26,001 nt of DNA from a virus, in IMG/VR virus record IMGVR_UViG_3300025151_000257, positions 1 through 26,001 of that record; one strand, written 5' to 3'. How positions within the stretch are numbered: the stretch's first letter is position 1; each line of letters begins with the position of its first letter. Shown here in pieces: positions 8,804-15,556 of this stretch. The translations under genes and the position numbers were made by a program. The notes beneath the pieces were generated by a model. The model did no database searches. It saw only the letters and a program-made list of their open reading frames with translations, and had not been told where the DNA came from.

Positions 8804-9379
8804 TCAATACCTTCGTTCTGTTCCGCCTTCTGCATCTTCTCTTTCAGCACCAGTTCCAGCATGAGGATTCATACGACCGCCAAGTTTACCTAAGTCAACT
8901 TTTTTGTCGTGCTTTGCTCGCTTTGGTTTACCATCTTCGTATTCAATGGTGTTGCCATTTGTAGTATAATAAGAGGTCTTAGTTTGCCCACCGGATTCAG
9001 TAACCAAGTGTGGATTGATGTCAGTAATTTTTTCCTTTGGGAGTGGTTTTGGGTCAGCCAAAGGGTCAGCCTTCTCCATTTTACCACCACAGCCCATCTT
9101 CATACAAGCACCTTTGTCCACAACTTCTTTTCCACAACCGGGACATTTTTCTTTACCTTTCATTTTATTATCTTTGTCGGGTTTACCATGAGCCTTGTCA
9201 CATTGTGCTTTTTGCTTTTCCGAACATTCGGAGTATTTTTTACCGAAGTTCTTCATACAATATTTGTCTTTTTCAGCCATGTTACCCTTTTCAAGTAAAT
9301 CTATCCGGTTGTTCAATTGTTCTGCTTTTTCAAGCATTTTCTTTACTTCGTAACTTATTGGTTCAAATCTTGGCTTCAT
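8804..9379 (-). CDS. Charged hypothetical protein with a Cys4 zinc motif
   Basis: The 191-residue protein has an N-terminal helix likely to form a coiled coil (10-32), a Lys-rich middle with three scattered cysteines (41, 52, 60), a Cys4 cluster CPGCG...CMKMGC (79, 82, 92, 97), and a polar C-terminal tail rich in Gly, Asp and Arg. The ATG at 9379 follows GAGGTATAAAC, in which the TAA stop of the preceding gene is embedded. I do not recognise the family. Its place between portal and protease genes makes a head-assembly or virion role likely. Confidence 0.75.
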   Translation of the reverse strand: MKPRFEPISYEVKKMLEKAEQLNNRIDLLEKGNMAEKDKYCMKNFGKKYSECSEKQKAQCDKAHGKPDKDNKMKGKEKCPGCGKEVVDKGACMKMGCGGKMEKADPLADPKPLPKEKITDINPHLVTESGGQTKTSYYTTNGNTIEYEDGKPKRAKHDKKVDLGKLGGRMNPHAGTGAEREDAEGGTERRY

Positions 9380-9381
9380 GT

Positions 9382-9717
9382 TTATACCTCATTTTGTTTT
9401 GCTGTTTGGGCCATCTCGTGAATGTCCTCCCAAGACATATTATGAAATTCTTCATTTGTCTGTGGGACAGAAGAGTTTACCCCCTTCATAATTGAATCAT
9501 CATTCATATCATTTCTAAAAGCATCATTTACAACATTTTCAGTAAAAGGAGTTGTTGACTTTACAAGACCCATTTTTTTCAACATTAAATTAGGATTTGA
9601 AATCATTTTACGAAGACGCATGTTTTCTTGCTTGAGTGATTCAAGGTCGTTATCCATGCTTTCCATTTTCGTAATTAAAACACCCATCAATCGCTCCGCA
9701 TCCGATTGTTCAGTCAT
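9382..9717 (-). CDS. Coiled-coil protein with a scaffold-like C-terminal peptide
   Basis: This 111-residue protein starts with a helix predicted to form a coiled coil (about 5-45, including DNDLESLKQENMRLRKM). A polar linker follows, and residues 93-103 are NMSWEDIHEMA. This peptide matches the end of the protease-scaffold protein (NMSWDEVHNLA), including a preceding VP-x-T, although the rest of the two proteins is not visibly related. A helical rod plus a C-terminal capsid-binding peptide is how many scaffold proteins are built, so this may be an auxiliary scaffold or a cargo that enters the prohead by the same dock. The start has a strong GAGGTGATTGA ribosome site that overlaps the upstream stop. 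Confidence 0.78.
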   Translation of the reverse strand: MTEQSDAERLMGVLITKMESMDNDLESLKQENMRLRKMISNPNLMLKKMGLVKSTTPFTENVVNDAFRNDMNDDSIMKGVNSSVPQTNEEFHNMSWEDIHEMAQTAKQNEV

Positions 9718-9726
9718 TCAATCACC

Positions 9727-10083
9727 TCATTGAGAGTGTCGGCCAAAAGTTCCAGTGACACGAGTATAGTTTGATGGTCGAACCCCGTTTGAAATAGTAC
9801 CACCGAGTCGTTGTCCTTGAAGAGATTGAGCCGAAGTAGGTCTGTTATTGAACTTCATAACTGGTGCGCCACCGGCATAGATATCATTCGGTCCTTGTGT
9901 GAGGCCGCTTTCAGCCTTTGCTATTGCCGCAGACAAATCTTCGGATAGATAATCTGCAACCTTGCGTACTTCATTCAAATGTTGCTTTGCTAAGTTAGCA
10001 TCACCTGTAGTTAAAGCACTAATGAATGCTTTTTGGTGTTCTTCCATTTTTCTCGCCATTGGGTCCATTTTGATTAAATCCAT
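9727..10083 (-). CDS. Hypothetical 118-residue protein downstream of the portal
   Basis: The first ~60 residues are helical and charged (MARKMEEHQKAFISAL...HLNEVRKVADYLSEDLSAAI). The C-terminal half is Gly/Asn/Thr-rich with little predicted structure and ends GRHSQ. The ATG at 10083 follows GTAGGGCTGAAA, and a 43-base gap separates it from the portal stop. No family is recognised. A small virion or connector protein is the most likely role given its neighbours. Confidence 0.7.
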   Translation of the reverse strand: MDLIKMDPMARKMEEHQKAFISALTTGDANLAKQHLNEVRKVADYLSEDLSAAIAKAESGLTQGPNDIYAGGAPVMKFNNRPTSAQSLQGQRLGGTISNGVRPSNYTRVTGTFGRHSQ

Positions 10084-10126
10084 TTTCAGCCCTACCTTAT
10101 CCGATGTGGTTCTATTTTAAGAGTCT

Positions 10127-11887
10127 TTATGCGCCTTTGAAGTTTCTTACATTCATAAGAGCGTTACTATTTTGTTGCCCAATAGAGGGCTGTGGCCCTC
10201 TTTGTTGTACACTTGTTACAGGAGAGCCGCTACCAGCCGATGTACGGCGTTGTGGTGCGGCTGGCCCTCTATTACGAAGTCCCATACCTTGTCCACCCGG
10301 TTGTACTGGTGGCATCGGCATATTACCCATCGGCATACCCGGAGGCATACCTCTCATCATTGGTGCGCCAGCCATTGGCATACCCGGAGGCATACCGCCC
10401 GGAGGCATCATCGGAGGTGGTGCGCCTCCACCCATAGGTGGTGCGCCAGCCGGTGGTGCGGCAGGTTGAGGTGGAGGTTTACGGTAAACAAATCGAATGT
10501 CACTACTTGATTCACCATCAATTAAATCAGCAGTAAATCCAAGTTGCGCCATACGCTGTGCTACATTCAACTCTTGCTCATCACGGCGTAATCGAGTAAT
10601 TTCATCCTCTTCTTCGTTTGGATAAAGCGTGAGTTTCCAATCATGCACACCCATTTGCTTCAACATTTTAGGGAATAATACATCGGTGTAGGTTTTTTGT
10701 CCAAACTCAACAGCACGATTTGTTACAAGAATTTGCATACCCTCGTTACTCAATCCACCGGCTTTTCCACTATCAACCATAAAGACACTTGACACACCAA
10801 AGTAAGCGGCGATACGATTGCGTATTTCATCACGAACAGCGATGTATTGCATCTCTTCTAAGGTGTCCATAAATTTAATCCAATTTACACCACCACGACC
10901 GGTATTGCTTTCAATACCAACTTTAGGAATATAGTGCGGGTCACGCTCCATTTTTTCATCAACAGATTTCCAAAAAGATTTCATTGATTCAAGGTTATCA
11001 GTAGTAACTGAAATAATACCCTTTGGCATTCGTCGCTTTTGATAAGCAGTGTACATGTAGTTATCCATTGCTGTCAATGTCATGGCTTGTCGCCACATAG
11101 TGTTGACAGGTGAACGACCGTATAGTTTAGACGGATTGTATTTACTCAAATGAATTACTTCTCCTTCAATGAAATACTGTGTTTTACCGCTACCTGCCAT
11201 ATTGACATAGTGTACATCATGTAAATCACTACCACATATTTCACAGGTATCACTTTCAGCGTGTGTCTTTACTTGGTCCCTATGGATTCGACAAACTTTG
11301 TATCGCCCACCACGAACACCACGCTTATCGGCAACAATACGCATGAAGATAGGGTCGCCACGAATCATTTCTTTGACACGGAAAAAGGCTACTTCTTTTG
11401 ATTCGGGGTCAATGTAATACTCTTTTACAAGTATCAAAAACGCATCATCCACAATATTAAGGTCGTTTTCTATTTCATTAAGAATATGAATGAATGCTTG
11501 GTCCATACTATTTTCTTGATTGAGTAACCATTTAACATATGTTAGTTCATCATGGTCGGGGTCACGCACTTGACCTTGACATACACCACAAACCTCAACA
11601 TCATGTTGATATTCTTCACCACACTCTATGCATTTTTTGTGAAATCGCTTTTCAAAATAATGCCCTCTTCGGAACATTTCTTGTCGAATTTTTGAAAGTA
11701 CTGTTCTTAGAATTAAACATTCTGTGCTTACAGCATACAAAGCAGGTATGGTAATACCTTGCGCCATTACAGGTTCTTGAATACCGCTTGTCCAAAGCGG
11801 CATGGTAGGAGTTGGGGATTGCTTACGCTTGAATGGTTTTCCAAGTGCGCTCAAAAATCGGCTTATTCTACTGTCATCGTCTGCCAT
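10127..11887 (-). CDS. Portal protein with two zinc-binding insertions
   Basis: The 586-residue protein has the layout of HK97-type portals: an N-terminal wing, a GRSPVNTMWRQAMTL segment (257-271) typical of the region before the stem, then IRNRIAAYFGVSSVFM (355-370) and a region like the portal crown helices (NEGMQILVTNRAVEFGQKT). It would form the ring at one capsid vertex through which DNA enters. Two Cys/His clusters are inserted in the wing: C86, C89, C100, C103 and C199, H202, C215, C218. Both look like treble-clef or rubredoxin-type zinc sites. Residues 471-586 form a Pro/Met/Gly-rich tail with near-repeats (GGMPPGMPMAG). The start overlaps the upstream gene by one base (TAATG) and has GGAGGGATTGTA as ribosome site. 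The large terminase lies ~2 kb upstream in the same orientation. Confidence 0.88.
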   Translation of the reverse strand: MADDDSRISRFLSALGKPFKRKQSPTPTMPLWTSGIQEPVMAQGITIPALYAVSTECLILRTVLSKIRQEMFRRGHYFEKRFHKKCIECGEEYQHDVEVCGVCQGQVRDPDHDELTYVKWLLNQENSMDQAFIHILNEIENDLNIVDDAFLILVKEYYIDPESKEVAFFRVKEMIRGDPIFMRIVADKRGVRGGRYKVCRIHRDQVKTHAESDTCEICGSDLHDVHYVNMAGSGKTQYFIEGEVIHLSKYNPSKLYGRSPVNTMWRQAMTLTAMDNYMYTAYQKRRMPKGIISVTTDNLESMKSFWKSVDEKMERDPHYIPKVGIESNTGRGGVNWIKFMDTLEEMQYIAVRDEIRNRIAAYFGVSSVFMVDSGKAGGLSNEGMQILVTNRAVEFGQKTYTDVLFPKMLKQMGVHDWKLTLYPNEEEDEITRLRRDEQELNVAQRMAQLGFTADLIDGESSSDIRFVYRKPPPQPAAPPAGAPPMGGGAPPPMMPPGGMPPGMPMAGAPMMRGMPPGMPMGNMPMPPVQPGGQGMGLRNRGPAAPQRRTSAGSGSPVTSVQQRGPQPSIGQQNSNALMNVRNFKGA

Positions 11888-13185
11888 TACAATCCCTCCG
11901 CAAATCCACCTATGGTATCAGCATCCAAGCCCCACTTAGACAAGAGGTTGTCGGCCTTCTTTTTATCATCTTTCCAATTATTGAAGGTAACAAGTTTTTG
12001 TAATTCGTCTTTTCTCAACTTATCCTTTGAGTCAATATACGATAAAACAGCCTTTGCCTGTAACGATTTCATTTGTAAGTGTGGTAAAATACCTTTGAGT
12101 AAATTCCGTAAATCGTCTTTTGACTGAAATACAAGACGATGAAGACTCCGATTACTATTTTTATGCACTTTTTGATTAAGAACTAAACGCCCACATCCAA
12201 GAGCCTTATGCAGACTTTCACATTGGTCCCTACCTCTATCACCAGTTGCTACAAAAGTTGCTCTTGGTTCACCTCTTTCACTGATAAATATACTACCATC
12301 AGCATCAAGAAAACCTGCGGCGTAAGCCCAAATGTCTTTGATAATCAAACCGTGTGTACCCATTTTTACAAACATACCACGGCTATGACCTCGGTAAATA
12401 TCTAATTCTTCACCGTACATTTTGATAAGCATACCAACTTTACTAGGTGTAATTGACTTATGTAAGACACCTACACCACGGCGAACAATTTCACGGCTAC
12501 TCAATTCACCGTTTTCATCAAGTTGCTTTGAGATAAATTCCAATGTTGTTTTGTCGTCTTTTGAAATAGAATCAATTTGGTGTAATGTACCTCTCCACAT
12601 TTTTTGAGCATCTTTACGCATTTGCATAGCATCTACCCAATTTTGTTGTTCTTCTACACCCCAATCATTTATTTCGTTTAACATAGTAAGTACTGATGTT
12701 GCCTTTAGAAACATTTGACAAGCCTGTTGAAGTCCTGTACTTCTTGACTCGCCAAACTTTCGCAGTGATTTTAATGAACGGTCATTTAATCCCATGTAGC
12801 GAATAGTGTCTTGCAATCCATCACTCCATGATAAATTGTTAATTGTTGCCTCAACCTCCATTGCTTTTATGGTTCTTACATCATCTATAATAGCATCAAT
12901 CATATCTCGATTGCTTTTGTCGTTTCTTCGCATTTTACGACACATGCGAATTATTGAGTCAGCATCTTTACCGTATGTTGACTCAAGCCACCCATCACCG
13001 TTTTTAGAAAAATTGTATGATTTTATTTCCTCATTAACAAACAAACTTGATTCTTTTTTGACTGGTACAGACTTATGTACATAATCGGGATGTTGAGTGA
13101 GAGTGTTGTACACACTTTTTGTAAAATCGTCACCAACAATAGCGGGTGCATCATACACATCACCTACGATAGCACTGCCCCACAT
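11887..13185 (-). CDS. LAGLIDADG-domain protein with a long unknown N-terminal part
   Basis: Residues 287-300 read AYAAGFLDADGSIF, a clear LAGLIDADG motif with both acidic residues of the active helix. The following ~110 residues (ATFVATGDRGRDQCESLHKALGCG..., then SLQAKAVLSYIDSKDKLRK) fit a single-motif LAGLIDADG endonuclease domain, which usually works as a homodimer. The first ~285 residues are helical and I do not recognise them. They could be a packaging-related or DNA-binding domain. There are no intein end motifs (no N-terminal Cys/Ser, no C-terminal His-Asn), so this is a fusion protein and not an intein. It lies directly before the portal gene and a few small genes after the terminase, a place where many tailed phages carry an HNH nuclease. 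The ribosome site is GAGGTAGTCAAT. Confidence 0.82.
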   Translation of the reverse strand: MWGSAIVGDVYDAPAIVGDDFTKSVYNTLTQHPDYVHKSVPVKKESSLFVNEEIKSYNFSKNGDGWLESTYGKDADSIIRMCRKMRRNDKSNRDMIDAIIDDVRTIKAMEVEATINNLSWSDGLQDTIRYMGLNDRSLKSLRKFGESRSTGLQQACQMFLKATSVLTMLNEINDWGVEEQQNWVDAMQMRKDAQKMWRGTLHQIDSISKDDKTTLEFISKQLDENGELSSREIVRRGVGVLHKSITPSKVGMLIKMYGEELDIYRGHSRGMFVKMGTHGLIIKDIWAYAAGFLDADGSIFISERGEPRATFVATGDRGRDQCESLHKALGCGRLVLNQKVHKNSNRSLHRLVFQSKDDLRNLLKGILPHLQMKSLQAKAVLSYIDSKDKLRKDELQKLVTFNNWKDDKKKADNLLSKWGLDADTIGGFAEGL

Positions 13186-13206
13186 ATTGACTACCTCATT
13201 GTCCTA

Positions 13207-13527
13207 TCATTTAGTCCTTACCACCAAAACGCTCTTTACAATCGTAGGTTTACCTCCGACTCCTTGCTTCTTACTTCGCTTACGCTTTGTAGCGGCTCGT
13301 TTTTGACCTTCACTCATAGAGCCACTGGTCTTAGGAGTTTTACTGCTGACCTTGACACTTGGTCTGCACTTTGGATAACCTTTACTTGAAGTCTTAGCCT
13401 TTGACCTACCACATGGAGGATGCTTACCGTCTTTGTCCTTGCGTGATACATCGACCCACTTTTCCTTGAACCAACGATTTAAGTTCTTTACAATAAGAAC
13501 ATCATGACAGCAAGAACAGCGTGTCAT
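13207..13527 (-). CDS. Small basic protein resembling DUF5872
   Basis: The 106-residue protein contains WFKEKWVDVSRKDKDGKHPP followed by CGRS, then KGYPKCRPS and SKTPKTSG. As I recall, this is the signature of the DUF5872 family seen in phages and large DNA viruses. The first residues carry CSCC. The tail is Lys/Arg-rich (KRAATKRKRSKKQG), suggesting nucleic-acid contact. The ATG follows the stop of the 54-residue gene without a gap (TGAATG). Function is unknown. The family name is from memory and needs a profile search. Confidence 0.78.
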   Translation of the reverse strand: MTRCSCCHDVLIVKNLNRWFKEKWVDVSRKDKDGKHPPCGRSKAKTSSKGYPKCRPSVKVSSKTPKTSGSMSEGQKRAATKRKRSKKQGVGGKPTIVKSVLVVRTK

Positions 13528-13692
13528 TCAAAGAACACCGACCATTTTCTTAATGTTTTTTTGCTTATCAATAAGAGCGTAACACGGACACTTTGGAGAA
13601 GATGCAGAACACTGCATAACTCCTTTAATCATACAAACACACGGTGTTTTTTCTGTTCCGCCGCAACAACAAGATTTTCTTTTAAGTTTCAT
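13528..13692 (-). CDS. 54-residue Cys-rich protein
   Basis: The frame reads MKLKRKSCCCGGTEKTPCVC, then MIKGVMQCSASSPKCPCYAL and a basic tail. Eight cysteines in 30 residues (8, 9, 10, 18, 20, 28, 35, 37) suggest binding of one or two metal ions. The ATG overlaps the TGA of the upstream 64-residue gene (ATGA), and its own stop abuts the next gene's ATG. That linkage and the Cys pattern support coding. Function unknown. Confidence 0.68.
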   Translation of the reverse strand: MKLKRKSCCCGGTEKTPCVCMIKGVMQCSASSPKCPCYALIDKQKNIKKMVGVL

Positions 13693-13883
13693 TTTTTCTT
13701 ACCCCCTTTCTTTTTTCCTTTGAATTTACCACGACAGTATTGTACAGCCCATCCATTTGCATATGCTGATGGATAAACTTTGAACTTACGCTTTGCCGCC
13801 GCTTTACCAGCAGGGCATAGTTTCTTTTCTAAAAAATCAAAGGCACTATCCATACCTACACAGTGACCGCAATCGCAACTCAT
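13689..13883 (-). CDS. 64-residue protein of the KFKVYPSAYAN type
   Basis: The sequence begins MSCDCGHCVGMDSAFDFLEK and contains KRKFKVYPSAYANGWAVQYC, a segment I recall from small proteins of many phages and large viruses. It ends in a Lys/Gly-rich tail. CxCxxC at the N-terminus and two further Cys could bind metal. The frame extends upstream to a GTG at 13892, but that GTG sits inside AAAGGTGA, the probable ribosome site, so the ATG at 13883 is the better start. Function unknown. The basic tail suggests nucleic-acid binding. Confidence 0.75.
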   Translation of the reverse strand: MSCDCGHCVGMDSAFDFLEKKLCPAGKAAAKRKFKVYPSAYANGWAVQYCRGKFKGKKKGGKKK

Positions 13884-13884
13884 G

Positions 13885-14031
13885 TCATTCACCTTTCAAA
13901 AATCGCCAAGCATCATCCATTTTCTTTTTATCATCGGGGTCAGCGGTGTGTTCCGGCGACTTAGGCGGCTTACCACCAAGTGCAATTACAACAACCATAC
14001 CTTTCTTTTTCTTTTTATCATCTTCTTTCAT
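13885..14031 (-). CDS. 48-residue Lys-rich protein
   Basis: The frame reads MKEDDKKKKKGMVVVIALGG, then KPPKSPEHTADPDDKKKMDD and AWRFLKGE. A short hydrophobic strand is framed by charged ends. The stop codon lies two bases before the start of the next gene, and that gene's ribosome site lies inside this frame. An in-frame ATG at 14049 would add six residues but has no ribosome site. It is the first of four tiny genes after the large terminase. Function unknown. Confidence 0.6.
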   Translation of the reverse strand: MKEDDKKKKKGMVVVIALGGKPPKSPEHTADPDDKKKMDDAWRFLKGE

Positions 14032-14061
14032 TTTAAAATCCCCATTCATTAAACGGATAAA

Positions 14062-15552
14062 TCATGGCACTAACCACCCATCACCCGGTTTATTATTACG
14101 ATGTGGCATACCACCGATGTACTCATCGAGTCCCGGTAGTATATCATCGAGTAGTTGCACTGAACCTTTGAACTCCTTTGTTCCCCAGTTCGCTAAAGCA
14201 AGTGCCATTGCTAAGTCATCGTGAGTACCCACCGATTCAAGTCGCCCATTCTTTTGCATACCAAATCGGTTGAGTTCTTCTTCTAATTTATGTGTGAATG
14301 TACGACTTCGCTCATCACCATACGGTAATTGAATTTGTCCTTGTTCAAACGCCATCAGCAAAGACATGAACATGCTTTCTTTGCGTTGGCGTGTTGTCAT
14401 AAAGGTGCGAATAGGAATATCGTTTCTCATGTCTTGAAGTTCTGCGGCAAACATTCGCTGAAAGTTGTTACCTTCAAGTTCAATCAAATCCGGCTGGAAA
14501 CGGTTGTTAAGAGTAAGAATATGTTTTTTCTGTGCCAATCCACCTAATCCCTTTTCATGCACAACACCGACGATTTGCTTTACATTATCACCGGGTGGTG
14601 TACGAAGCACAAGCATGGCTGTGTAGTCAGCGTTCTTATCCGAAGCAATTGCTGTGTCCCATCCGATAAAGTGTTGACCAAATACACCAGCGGGATTACC
14701 CTCTTCGTCGTATTCGGTTTCGGCTTTGTCAAGTAACACTAAGTCAGTATTGCGGGCTTCTTGTAAAATAGTTGCAGGAAACATACTCGCAACATCGTGA
14801 ATAGGTTCACACAAGTATTCACGGCTGAATTGTATAGCGGGCATTGACATACGCCGTTGTTCAAGTGCTTCAAGGTTCCACCGTTCCGGCCAAAGAGCGT
14901 TACCCTCACCGTCAATGGCAGGATATGTTTCGACACGGAATGTTTCTTTTTCTTCTAATTCAGCGTACAAATCGTTGTAACTGAACGGTGTACCTACCAT
15001 CATCAAACGAGATGAGTGGTGCAGAACCGGGAGTAGAACACCATAGAACCAGTCAGCGGCTCGCTGTAGTTCTCCACCGGTTGTACCCCAAAGAATATCG
15101 TCGCATACTACCACATCGGGGTGGAAACCACGAGTTGCACCACCAACCGACTTAGCCATTAGACGGCTACCGTTGGTGAACTCAAAGTAAGACTTAGCCC
15201 ACGGTCGGCCACCTTCGGGTTTTAGGTGTCGCAGAATGTCAGCACTCTCAATGTTATTGCGGATAAATCGCATGTGTTCAAGTGTCTGTTCAAGAGAGTG
15301 AGAAAAAATCATGATGTGTGTTCCGGGTTTGAATGCGGCTATCCAAAGAGCATAGGCCATAAACAAAGTGGACTTACCGTGGTCACGACTTGCTTTAACA
15401 CAGTAGTAACGGTGTTCGTTTAGTCCTGTTTCCCATGATTCATGGTGATGACTGTAATGAAAGCCCAGTATTTCTGTAAAGAAGTACTTGAATGACTTTG
15501 CCGCCATTTTGCTATCCATTTCTTGGATAAACGCATTCATTTCATCTCCCAT
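14062..15552 (-). CDS. terL: Terminase large subunit (packaging ATPase and nuclease)
   Basis: The 496-residue protein carries the full set of large-terminase motifs. Walker A is ASRDHGKST (54-62), Walker B is VVVCDD (147-152), and the coupling motif is MVGTPF (185-190). The RNase-H-like nuclease has acidic residues in FIGWDTA (D299), ELEGNN (E358/E360) and THDDLAMALA (D445/D446). It would dock on the portal, pump DNA into the prohead and cut the concatemer. Two starts are possible: the ATG at 15552, behind GAGTTGATAGT, or the ATG at 15540 (Met5), behind GGAGATGA. The upstream gene's TGA stop lies in the first of these ribosome sites. No residue essential to either activity is missing. Confidence 0.96.
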   Translation of the reverse strand: MGDEMNAFIQEMDSKMAAKSFKYFFTEILGFHYSHHHESWETGLNEHRYYCVKASRDHGKSTLFMAYALWIAAFKPGTHIMIFSHSLEQTLEHMRFIRNNIESADILRHLKPEGGRPWAKSYFEFTNGSRLMAKSVGGATRGFHPDVVVCDDILWGTTGGELQRAADWFYGVLLPVLHHSSRLMMVGTPFSYNDLYAELEEKETFRVETYPAIDGEGNALWPERWNLEALEQRRMSMPAIQFSREYLCEPIHDVASMFPATILQEARNTDLVLLDKAETEYDEEGNPAGVFGQHFIGWDTAIASDKNADYTAMLVLRTPPGDNVKQIVGVVHEKGLGGLAQKKHILTLNNRFQPDLIELEGNNFQRMFAAELQDMRNDIPIRTFMTTRQRKESMFMSLLMAFEQGQIQLPYGDERSRTFTHKLEEELNRFGMQKNGRLESVGTHDDLAMALALANWGTKEFKGSVQLLDDILPGLDEYIGGMPHRNNKPGDGWLVP

Positions 15553-15556
15553 ACTA

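Noticed and set aside
9037-9495. Plus-strand frame of 152 residues opposite the 191- and 111-residue genes
   Set aside because: Composition (Phe/Leu/Cys/His-rich) is that of the complement of Lys/Glu-rich coding DNA, and the opposite frames have ribosome sites and motifs.
11887-13185. LAGLIDADG motif read as an intein in the portal or terminase gene
   Set aside because: The domain sits at the end of its own gene. It lacks an N-terminal Cys/Ser and a C-terminal His-Asn splice junction, and both neighbouring genes are complete.
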